From positions 3,001,050 through 3,065,049 of the forward strand of contig CAJNDS010001112.1 of assembly GCA_905221605.1 (NCBI GenBank): a stretch of DNA of 64,000 nt. Direction: 5' to 3'. Position numbers and translations under genes: made by a program. This stretch comes from Symbiodinium natans. Taxonomy: Eukaryota; Sar; Dinophyceae; Suessiales; Symbiodiniaceae. This document shows, one piece after another, positions 23,562 to 32,490 of this stretch (position 1 is the stretch's first letter; each line of letters starts with the position of its first letter). The notes below the pieces were generated by a model that was given only the letters and a program-made list of their open reading frames with translations, had not been told where the DNA came from and ran no database searches.

Positions 23562-24767
23562 ATGTCCATGGTCGACAGTGAGCCTGTGTTTGCTGCGAGG
23601 TGCACGCGCATTGGCGTCCCGGAAGCCGTTGTGAAGAAGCTTGCTACCCATGGGTGGAACACTTATGCTACCTTTGGCTTCTGCATCCAGAATCATGCTG
23701 ATGACAAGTCGTTCGAGTCACAGGTCATAGGACCCGTGTTGGGTACCGACCCAGCTGTGGTCGCCCACGCTGCGAAGTTGCGTAGGTTGTTCATGGAGTC
23801 CTACACTGTGTCTGCGGGTGAAATCAAGAGACAGGCTGAGGCGTCGGAACAGGATGCACCGCGGAAGTTGCCACCGCAAGAGATGGCAGCCCGAATCGAG
23901 CTGTTGGCAGCGAAGATTGCTCCCTTGAATATTCAGGATCGCCTTGAGCCATCCCAGAACTTGGTTAGTTTGGCGTGCCAGATGTTGGATGAGGGTCGTG
24001 TTAGGTACATCTCTTGGGCGCAGTGCACCACAAGGTCGCAGGAGATCAACGCTGTCAAGGAGATCAATAACCTTAAGATTTGGCAGCCAGCCAAGGATGG
24101 TGTCATCAAGGAGACGCGTGTGGAGCCAGGCATGACAGCGGCAGTGGCTACGGAGCTTGAGGTTCACCAGGCGCTGCGTCGTAGAGGCATTGCTTATGCT
24201 GTGGCACAGGTGATGTCCTTTGCCCGTCATGAAGAACTGATAGCCCTCTTGTTTGATGAGTTGCAACGCGAGGCAAAGGCTGGTTTCCACCCCGTGTCAC
24301 TGGCTCAGCTTGCGCAGGCGGACAGAGAGATTCACGTTCGGTTGGGCGAGGCAACCAGGGCAAACGGACCTGGTGGTGAGCTCCCACTTGATGTTCCGTT
24401 GACCCGTGTCTTGCAGAGCCCGGCGGTCATGTGGTTACTCATGCCTCGACTCAAGCAAGGGTCAGCGCCAGCAACCGAGGAGCCGGAGGCGGCTGAGACG
24501 CCCAAGAAGAAGACTCGCAAGAACAAGAAGAAAGACCCGAAAAAGGAGGCGGATGTTGAGACACCGCCTGCCAAGAAGCGTCGAGTTCCCATGCCAAAGG
24601 CGCTGATTGGAGGCACGCCCGAGGATCCTGAGAGAAACTCGCTGTGTTTCGGGTTCTCGTTGAAGACCTGTAAGGTGCATGGACCGAAGTGCGACAAAGG
24701 TCTGCACAGGTGTTGCTTCTGCTATGGGCATCATCCTGGTGTCGAGTGCAGAAGCAAGAAGGCGTGA
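23562..24767 (+). CDS. Gag-like protein of DIRS-like retroelement
   Basis: A complete 401-codon frame from ATG 23562 to TGA 24765-24767. The N-terminal 300 residues are helical without a named domain. About residues 315-352 form a lysine-rich tract ending in PPAKKRRVP, which resembles a nuclear localisation signal. The last 40 residues hold a Cys/His cluster (LCFGF...C-x6-C, then KGLHRCCFCYGHHPGVEC) that could bind zinc and RNA. This layout is common for Gag-like ORFs of dinoflagellate retroelements (recalled, not searched). The next segment continues in the same frame directly after the single TGA. The ORF is intact although everything downstream is frameshifted. Confidence 0.7.
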   Translation: MSMVDSEPVFAARCTRIGVPEAVVKKLATHGWNTYATFGFCIQNHADDKSFESQVIGPVLGTDPAVVAHAAKLRRLFMESYTVSAGEIKRQAEASEQDAPRKLPPQEMAARIELLAAKIAPLNIQDRLEPSQNLVSLACQMLDEGRVRYISWAQCTTRSQEINAVKEINNLKIWQPAKDGVIKETRVEPGMTAAVATELEVHQALRRRGIAYAVAQVMSFARHEELIALLFDELQREAKAGFHPVSLAQLAQADREIHVRLGEATRANGPGGELPLDVPLTRVLQSPAVMWLLMPRLKQGSAPATEEPEAAETPKKKTRKNKKKDPKKEADVETPPAKKRRVPMPKALIGGTPEDPERNSLCFGFSLKTCKVHGPKCDKGLHRCCFCYGHHPGVECRSKKA

Positions 24768-25680
24768 CGTGAGGGTCATGCCGTGTCCGTGCTTGACGCT
24801 GGGGGGGCCGAAGGGCCAAGCCTTGGTGCTCATGTGAAGCCTCCGGAGGGAGGTGATCCATGGGCGTCCGTGCGTCGTCTGGTCAAGGGGCCTAAGTTTC
24901 TGCAAAGCCATTTGCAGCGTGTGCTTAAGGCTAAGGGTCCGGTCTTGTTGAGCCATGAAGCGGTTCATAAGCCGTGCAGCCTTCATGGTGTGGGACACTC
25001 GCCTACTGATTGTGATGCCGCTCAGCATCCTGCTGAGAGACTCGCGGCCACGATCAGCAATCCTGACAGCAATGATATCCTCAGGCTGTTGAAACTGTTA
25101 CCGTCAGAGAAGCCAGCCCGAGGTGTTGCGCGCCCGAATTCACATTCTTTCAGCACAGGTGCTTTTTCTAAAGATGGACGTGTCGGGGTGCGTAATTTTC
25201 TTAAGGAGTTTCCTATTACATCGCGTCTCTTGACGGCTTTCGTGCGCAGACACGCCCGGGGCATTGCTTTGGGGCCGTAGCGCTCTTTACCAATCTTGAG
25301 GCAGATTTTCACAAAGATGTCAACAATGATGCATCTTGTCACAATTGGATATGCCCCCTCTCGCACTGGGAGGCCGGCGGCGAGGTCTGGGTCGAGGACG
25401 AACAAGGCTCTTCCTGGCAAAATGCCCGCGGTGTGTGGCGACGAGGACGCCTTTTGCCCGTACGACAGCAACCTGTTCTTTTGCCGTCACATGCAGGGTC
25501 TTGCCATGGAAGGGGAACCGGGTCGTGCTGGTGGCGTTCATGCCTCGCGGGTTGTCTGGACTTGAGCCGGAGCATCAGCGTCTCATGTCCAGTGCTGGTT
25601 TCGTGCTGCCAGGGACTCGGCATGAGTTGCCTCCTTTCGTGCGTGCGGGCGGAGCCCTGAAAGATGCCTTAGTGTCTCCG
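24768..25680 (+). pseudogene. Retroelement segment with 2OG-oxygenase-like motif, frameshifted
   Basis: Frame 0 continues past the Gag stop to TAG 25278-25280 and includes HSFSTGAFSKDGRVGV. An insertion-like shift in a GGGG run moves the frame to 25277 onward, giving VALFTNLEADFHKDVNND and, after a spacer, WEAGGEVWVEDEQG. The HxD (HKD) followed by a GGE strand resembles the iron site of 2OG-Fe(II) oxygenases. A second shift gives PWKGNRVVLVAFMPRGL, which fits a terminal HxxPW..R strand. Two shifts in 400 bases make it non-functional unless corrected. I have seen this module in dinoflagellate retroelement proteins; its role is not known to me. Confidence 0.5.
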
Positions 25681-25682
25681 GG

Positions 25683-26237
25683 CTGGAGATCTTTTGTGGC
25701 ACTGCCGGCGTTGCTGCCGCTATGCAGGCACGGGGCTGTGATGTCCTTGGCATTGACAAAGACTTGAGGCCACGCAAAGTGCGAGCACCGGCGGTGCGCC
25801 TGGACTTGTGTGATGAGGAACAACGTCGGCTGGTGTGGCAGGAGATCGAACGGGCCGATGCCATCTGGTTGGCTCCTCCGTGTGGCACATCGTCCCGGGC
25901 AAGGGGCATACGTTTGCCGTCAGGCGGACCGCAACCCAAGGCCTTGAGGTCGGCAAAGCGCGGACATTTGACTGCCCTCGCCACTCTCGACCGCACCAAT
26001 ATCGCAACATCTAAGGCCATCCAGGCCTGCTGCGTTGCGCCTACACATGACTTGATCCAGGGCTGGGAAGCTTTCTTCCCCTCGGCCTATCATGGGCTCC
26101 TCAATGAGCGATGTGCAACGTACCTAAGGGAGACAGATACTATTTGCTTTTCACAGGAGGCACCAGTTCGCAGTGACATACGACTTTTCTTTCCTTTGTC
26201 TCCAGCCCCACTGCCGGGGCGGCGGGCAAGCGTTTAG
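25683..26237 (+). pseudogene. Methyltransferase-like domain of the DIRS-like element
   Basis: The frame starting LEIFCGTAGVAAAMQARGCD gives a glycine-rich SAM-binding-type loop. An acidic residue follows at the end of strand 2 (VLGIDKD), then IWLAPPCGTSSRARG. The PPC triplet matches motif IV of DNA C5-cytosine methyltransferases and related folds. The text then degrades and no C-terminal target-recognition part is seen. DIRS-like elements in other organisms also carry a methyltransferase domain, which supports the family call. Nothing recognisable follows 26237, so the copy is truncated before any reverse transcriptase. Confidence 0.6.
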
Positions 26238-26558
26238 AATTACATGAGAGGCACCAGCGGCGGGTCGTTCGGATAACAGGCATTCTCTGCCGAGCCTCTG
26301 CCTGAGCAGCGCTGTTCCGGGTTTGGCTTTGCAGAATCCTTTAGGATCTTTAGGCTTGGAATATGCGGCCTTTTTTTTGTTGTAGGCAAAAATAGGCAAT
26401 AAGGCAGCTCAGGAGCACGTCTGCCCAGGTAAGGCCATCAAGATGTTGAAGGGCAGTGACCTATGCACTGACTCATGAACCGTCGCCAGTCTTGCTTCCC
26501 ACTCTAGATTCTGGAGATGCTAAACCCTAAGCCCTAGTTGGAGATTTTCTGTTGTCAG

Positions 26559-26828
26559 CTAAGCGAAGACAAACGGTTCTCTCTGCTTAGTCGGCATGCA
26601 AGGCTGGAGGTCTGCAGTTGGCCGGTCCCAAACCCTACCCGAGACGCGCCGGGAGGGAGCAGCCCCAACGTTTTGCTTGATCGCAACATCATCATTCTCG
26701 CCGCCACTGTCGTCATCATCGAGAGCGCTACTCTGGAAGCCCCAAACCCCAAGCACGGATGAGGTGATGGCACGACTCGAGAGCGTGGCTGCCAAGAGCG
26801 AGAATAGAACGATCGATGTCGCCCGCAC
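26559..26828 (-). CDS. Possible first exon of a secreted protein
   Basis: An 89-codon frame starts with ATG and about 20 residues with a charged start and apolar core (MRATSIVLFSLLAATLSSRA), as in a signal peptide. An acidic stretch (DDDDSGGENDD) follows. No domain is recognised after it and the frame may run into an intron. It could equally be chance. Confidence 0.25.
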   Translation of the reverse strand: MRATSIVLFSLLAATLSSRAITSSVLGVWGFQSSALDDDDSGGENDDVAIKQNVGAAPSRRVSGRVWDRPTADLQPCMPTKQREPFVFA

Positions 26829-28511
26829 ACAATGCTTTACGGCAAGGCATAGTATTGTGCCGACTTTTTGTTGTACAGTTCATACAGAAGTACAGGAAAC
26901 ATACACCAGAGCAAGCCGTGCTGTAGTGATGCTAGTGTTCACCGGCGATGGTCCTAAGCATCACCTCAAAAGCACAAGCCTGAGTTGCCTAAACATGGAC
27001 TAAATTCAGAGTAACTTCTGAGAAGACTTGAACCCGACCCCAATTGCCACCAAAACCGCCTCGCCGACACAAGAAAGGTCCTTGACGGGCACCCGAGTGG
27101 TATGGTCCGCCTCCATGCGGCCTCCAGAAGAACTTCGTCTTCTTATTGTTTAAAAAAATGCGGCATCAGACTCAATCTGCGAGATGCCTTTTCTCTGGCC
27201 TTCCTCCTTTCTTTCTACATTCCAAACCGGCAACACTGGAGTTCCCCGACTGTTCGCCCGGTCTACTCCCCTCGCCCGTCATCCGTATCGTCCGAGAGCA
27301 GAATGTTTCACCTTAGGATTGGATTGCTTCCGTGTTGCTTTTCTCTTGTGTGTTGTGTGTTGTTCTGTGCTGTTGGCTGCTTCCGGTAGTCATGGCCGTC
27401 TCACCTCGTCGCAATAGACCGGCCCACTGTGCTGCTGATGTGGTAAAGGGGCGTCCGCTCTAAAAAATAAAAAAGTGGCCGTCACCTTTCTTGTAGCGTG
27501 CATGTAAGGAAAAGCAGCAGCTTGGTGCTTGTGGTTAAGCGGCAACTATGAAAGTGCCGAGCGCCAGCGTTACTTGAAAAACAACTGACAACCAGCCAGC
27601 ATTCTTTCTTCCATGCCTTACCCGACGAACACAAGGGCACAGCATTGCCTTACCCGACTGACAGCTGTCTTGACCAAGCAAAGAAATAAGGTAAATCTTG
27701 CTGTCTTACCCGACGAGCGGGACTACTTAGGCGCTCAGAGTCTAACCCACCTAGAAAGTGTGCCTGCATTCTTGAATGCCATGAGGTTGACAGTTTTGTC
27801 AGTTTAAGCCATGTTCCAAATGCCTTGGAGGTGTTTGGACTTGTTTTCCTCTGCTTGGAAGTATTCTGGCAGTGCAGCCGAGAGTCTTGCAAGTGTTTGG
27901 AGGCGTTTCACGTTTTGGTACGTTGGCTGAGAAGCATGCAGGGCTTTGGTTTGAGTCTTGTAGAGCTGAGGGTTGCTTGCTGCGTTTCGATCTTTTAGAA
28001 CGGGATTGAAATCAAGATCAGGCCAAAAAGCCGCGTTTCGTGCGTCTGGCTCAACGCCTGCGCAGTTCACAGGCTTTGTTCACAGGTTTTAAGCACTGCT
28101 ATTTGACGTGTTTTCCGCGTTTTGAACCCTGGATATGTGCAAACCAAAGAACCAGTTGCCAACCCACTCTGAGCAGTCTGCGCTCAGATTCGCGAACCGG
28201 AATGGGCTTTGTGCGTCTTTGCGACATCTAATGCAAAGGCTGCAAGAAAAGAGAGCACGAGTCAAACGCGAAAAATGACACACGGCTGGAAAAGTGAGCA
28301 GCGCTGATTGCTCAAGTTTGTATTGTTAAGAACACCAGTAAACGCGGTTTGCTTGCCAATTTCACTTGGCGGCTTCGTGAGATTCGCTGGGACTCGCAAA
28401 AGAAAGAGGAAAGGTGCTTGCTGTGTGCTGGCCACGGAGCAAACTGACATTTATATTTGTTGTTTGTCCTTTTTGTGCCCTCCAGAATTTATCAGAATTT
28501 TCCAGATTTTC

Positions 28512-28685
28512 CGCTCTATTTTACTAAATTGATGTTCGTGTTTAGTTTAGATAGTCGTTGCAGGCGGTCGAAACACTCTTTAGCACAGGTTTTTTAGATC
28601 CCTTGCGCTTTATTTTACCAAATTGATGTTCGTGTTCAGTTTAGATTGTCGTTGCAGGCGGTCGAAACACTCTTTAGCACAGGTT
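28512..28685. repeat. 80-bp tandem duplication
   Basis: Bases 28512-28591 recur at 28606-28685 (offset 94) with about five substitutions. The shared 3' half (TTGCAGGCGGTCGAAACACT onward to CAGGTT) is unchanged. A 14-base spacer separates the copies. Confidence 0.9.
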
Positions 28686-29653
28686 GAAGGTCAGAGTTAA
28701 AAACATGGAGCTGCGCAAAGATCAGCTGAGTGCTTACGACGTGGATCGCAGGGAACAAACGCAAGTAAAGCTTTTGAACCAAGCAAATTGACAACTAGCG
28801 CTTGGAAACCGTTCCAAAGCTTGCGTGTGGCGCAAAGTGGTGTGGTGTTGTAAGCATCATATGAAAATTGCATTCTGCACAAGGAGAGTTTAACATTTTA
28901 TGCTGCAGTCTCACCTGGAGACAAGTGGCTTTCAGTCATTCGGCCAAGTTCCACAATGGTATGCGCCGTCTCAACTTTGGGCCGCCAGTTCCGGTCGGTG
29001 CCTTAATTGGATGGGTGCCTGCGTGCAACCAAATGTGTTGCGTGGTTCATCTTTCTTTTGAAGGTGCTGATCAACCAAAAGCTACGTTTGGCCCCACATG
29101 CCGCCGCAGTCCAAGAGCTAGTCACACGATGTGTTTGGAATGGGGTTGCCCACGCCAGGATGACATTGTGCACATCTGTGTGCAGTCGGCCGCTGAGATG
29201 GATTCCGTCCACAAGCCGCGTTTACTTTGGCTTGTTGCTTATTGATGCAAATGCAAATCATGCATCCGATTGTGCAAGTTCTGCAGCATGTGTGCTTTTT
29301 GAGGCTCAAACGCGAAGTTGCAAAACTGCATGGTCGTCATGGTTCAAGAACTGGGTCAAAGTTGACGCAAGGTTGTCACGCGGAACGCATCGAACCATCT
29401 TGATGCTGTTGTCGTTCATCGGCACCGAAACCATCAACAGCAAAACGCCGCTTCCAAGACATTAAACACGTGTGAATGTTTGTGGAGAGATGTTCGGACC
29501 ACGGCGGCCGCAGGCCACATGGCGACAGTGCAAGTAAGTACCATGTTGCTGTTGGGCCTCAACGGGTTTTGTGTGCAGGAGGCAAGCAGAGACTTACTGA
29601 CCAATCCGACGCTGCTCGAGGCCACGTGAATTTCTGAAGGGCGCACCTCGCAT

Positions 29654-31438
29654 TTGGCTTCCTGTTTTTTGCAGGCGTTTGGAGGCAACAGCTTGGCGTA
29701 CCAAGGCTGGTGTCCGCATGTGCCATATTATTCAATCATGTCCTATGTAGAAGTTTCTGTAAGTACGTATGATGATGTAGTTAGTGGAAATGACAGTGGA
29801 ACCGCAGTGAGGCAATGGACCTTCCAGGGTGGGAACCCTCGACGAGGCAATGGCAGAATCTATGCTAGAAACACGGTTGAAGGTTGGTCCCAATTGCTTC
29901 GCGTGCTTGGTCTGAGGCGATGGGGGAGGAAGGCGAAGAGGTGCCCAAAGTCTTTTCGATGCAGGTGGGGAGCATGAGCCAGCATGAGCTTTGGAATGCA
30001 TCCAGTGGAGTGGGCACCCATGCAGGGGCTTGGCAGCTCCTCTGGTGCGAACCTCAGCTTTTCTGATTTCAATGTCTCGGGGATGTCATTGAAAAACCAA
30101 GACTGACAAGTGTGCCTATAGCTAGAGCTTGCATCCCCTCGACAGCTTCGACACGTGTCTTTGAAGTTCCCCTGTTTAAGGGTTTAGGGTTTAGAGGATA
30201 GCGGGTTTAGAGGGTTTAGAGGGTTTAGAGGGTTTAGAGGGTTTAGAGGGTTTAGAGGGTTTAGAGGGTTTAGAGGGTTTAGCGGGCTTAGGGTTCAGAA
30301 ACTGGGTTCTTACTTTTCCCTGAGTGCACGGCGGGAGGTGTAGCCAGTGCTGGCGCAGCGTCACAGGCCTGCAAAAGGTTGCATGCGTGTCGCATGCGCG
30401 CTCAATGTGCTCAGTGCTGGTTCATGCCGACTGGCTCTGGAAGCTACGCCAGGGCAACTGGTACAGGAACTCATCCTTTGGAGCAGGGGCTGCTGCTGGA
30501 GCTGCTGGAGGTTGCTTAAGTTTGTTGGATGGTGGGTCCTTGTGGGTCCTTGTGGGTCCTTGTGGGTCCTTGTGTTCATGGTGCCAGTCTTCAACCTGGT
30601 CGGAGGTTGGGGCCATAGTTTGTTGCTACATCCTGCTCCGGTGCAGGCGTGGCAAGTTCTTGGCAAGCGCAACAGTGTTTAAGAGCAACGTGTGGGTTCA
30701 AGTTTGAACGAAAGTTTCTCATGCATGTTAGTTTTTGCATATCCTTGCACTTTGCCGGTTCGAACGCCCGAGTTGAGGAGGGGCTCGGGCTTGGCCGGGA
30801 GCAGCGGCCTAAAGTTCTGCGGCAACTCCGCTCAGTCTTGTGTAAGTGGTGTAGCTTGTGTGGCTGTTGTGTAACCATTACAGATATTACAGGCCCGGTG
30901 GCAGAAGCGGCGCATGCTGGGTCTGGACCCTTGACTTCGCAACTTCGGAAGCCAACACTGAGCTGTCCTGCCGATTTTGAGATCACCGCATTCGGATTCC
31001 CGAGCAGACTGGCAGCAGGCTTAATTCAAGACTCAAGGAAGTTCTCCAGGTAGGACTTGTTGCCGTCATTTCACCGGTCAGTGGTGCTGAAGTGTCCTGC
31101 TCTGCGGAACCGGCCGAGGCACCCGCTGTGCGGCAGCAGCTCGAAACAATTTGTGGACCAATCGTCGAGGCACCATGTGTTTTGCAAGGTGTTGCCTGGA
31201 AGAACTTTTGACGTTCCAGGTCTGCTATGGTGATGGAAACTTTGTTCATGTCTGCTTCGCGAGCTCGCAGGCTGCAACCCGATGTAGCAATGTAGCACTG
31301 TTCCCTGAACGGGCTTTGGGTGCTCGAAACCTCTTGGCGGAGGCAGCAAACGCATGCTTGGCTCTAAACGGACAGCTCCTGCTGGGGAAGCTCATGGCCC
31401 ACCTCTCGGCAGAAATGCATTCGAAAATCTATGGTTAA
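29654..31438 (+). CDS. Unrecognised spliced gene (last exons)
   Basis: Several plus-strand exon-like segments line up. Near 29675 a TTTTTTGCAG|G acceptor leads into AFGGNSLAYQGWCPHVPYY. Near 30880 there is GPVAEAAHAGSGPLTSQL through FEITAFGFPSRLAAGLIQDS. Near 31060 comes VAVISPVSGAEVSCSAEPAE. A final exon ends with ALGARNLLAEAANACLALN and closes at the TAA ending at 31438. Composition and helical pattern look coding, but I know no matching family and cannot fix all boundaries. The telomere-like and GTGGGTCCTT repeats inside the span would be intronic. The segments could belong to more than one gene. Confidence 0.4.
30174..30296 (+). repeat. Telomere-like array, GTTTAGAGG units
   Basis: The array opens with GTTTAAGG and GTTTAGG, then runs through eight or nine nearly perfect GTTTAGAGG nonamers and ends with GTTTAGCGG, GCTTAGG and GTTCAG. 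The 7-mer GTTTAGG is the Arabidopsis-type telomere unit, also reported in dinoflagellates; here it is internal and expanded by two bases. Confidence 0.85.
30532..30575. repeat. 10-bp tandem repeat GTGGGTCCTT, four units
   Basis: Four consecutive copies of GTGGGTCCTT ending in GTG. Confidence 0.9.
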
Positions 31439-31591
31439 TGTTTCAACTGGACCTCTGCAAATCGCGTCCGAGGTGGGCTGCGTCCCGTGCACCCACGCTG
31501 CAGGAGACTCAATGCTCGTTATGAGTCAGGCATTTCGATTGCCTTGCAACCAAGGCCCTCCTTTCAGGGGACAGCCTGGAGCAAGAGGCTC

Positions 31592-31630
31592 CCCATGAGT
31601 GAGTGAGTGAGTGCATGAGTGAGTGAGACG
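31592..31630. repeat. GAGT microsatellite
   Basis: Imperfect run of GAGT units with one GCAT interruption. Confidence 0.85.
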
Positions 31631-32461
31631 AGCACGCATGAAAGAAAGAAGGCCAGCATGTATTTTGTATACCAACAATGGATTTCCAACAAAACCTCGC
31701 GGTCGCATCAGCCGTTGTTCTGAAAGAGGGGAGGTCTTAATTAGCGGGTGGGGCTGAACAACCCCTCCAATTGAGCAGAAGTGCATGCTTTGATCTCGCC
31801 GCCCACGTTTTTCAGGGACACAACGTCTGCCCTGAATGGCCCGCTAACTTGTAGAGGGTTGGATAGGCATCAGGGAGTCCCGCCAACTCCCGAGGAGTGT
31901 GCGGATGATATCAAGATACTCCCCCTTTCGACCCGCAGCTTCGTTCCGAAAACTGCCTGAAGCCCAAAAAGATCTGAAATCAAAGAAAGAAAAGAGAGAG
32001 CCCGCAGGGCATAAGAAAGAAAGAGCTTCAGATCTTTCATCTGGGGAGACGCGAAGGTGATAGTGGTGGTTCAAACTGTCGCCCCCTAGCCTTGCACAGG
32101 CGCCGCGAGCTCAAAGCTGGGGACTCAGTCGTTTATCTGCATCTGAAACTGCTGTGAAAGCATCTTCGAGCTTCTTTGGCTGAGTTCAGTGCACGAAGGT
32201 GAAGTAAAGCTGCAGCATCCCCATGAGGTAAGCCTTGTCAAGCCCTCTCATGTTTACGGCGGAAAGTACGTAATGGCACACGTCGATTACACACCCATCA
32301 CGAGGCACCCTGCGGCACAGCCGATCCCGTGTTTCACCTGTCTCGCTTATCCGGATCATCTTTCGGCAGGGTCGATATTGCGAGAGCATGCGAGAGCCGT
32401 CGTCCGGGAGGGGCCAAGAAATGCTGGGCAACGCCGGATGCTGTGCAGAAGGAGAAGAAAA

Positions 32462-32490
32462 GAGAAGAGAGAGAGAGAGAGAGAAAGAAC
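32462..32490. repeat. GA microsatellite
   Basis: About twelve GA units with minor interruptions. Confidence 0.85.

Larger units (their letters stand above)
22364..26237 (+). mobile_element. Decayed DIRS-like retroelement, tail then head
   Basis: Recombinase tail (22364-23363), a non-coding junction of about 200 bases, then Gag-like ORF (23562-24767), oxygenase-like segment (24768-25680) and methyltransferase-like segment (25683-26237). In DIRS-type elements Gag is upstream and the recombinase downstream, so this order is circularly permuted or joins two tandem copies. No reverse transcriptase was found. No flanking repeat could be defined. Confidence 0.55.
26238..29500. other. Uncharacterised spacer, few gene signals
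   Basis: No recognised domain. A minus frame from ATG 26828 to 26559 is described separately. From 27.0 to 29.4 kb there are only short frames with biased composition and one local duplication (28512-28685). The zone separates minus-strand genes from plus-strand genes. Confidence 0.4.

Noticed and set aside
23478-26163. 13-base match TTCACAGGAGGCA at 23481 and about 26150 as an element boundary
   Set aside because: The second copy lies inside readable methyltransferase-region text with no break around it, so chance identity is more likely than a recombination edge.
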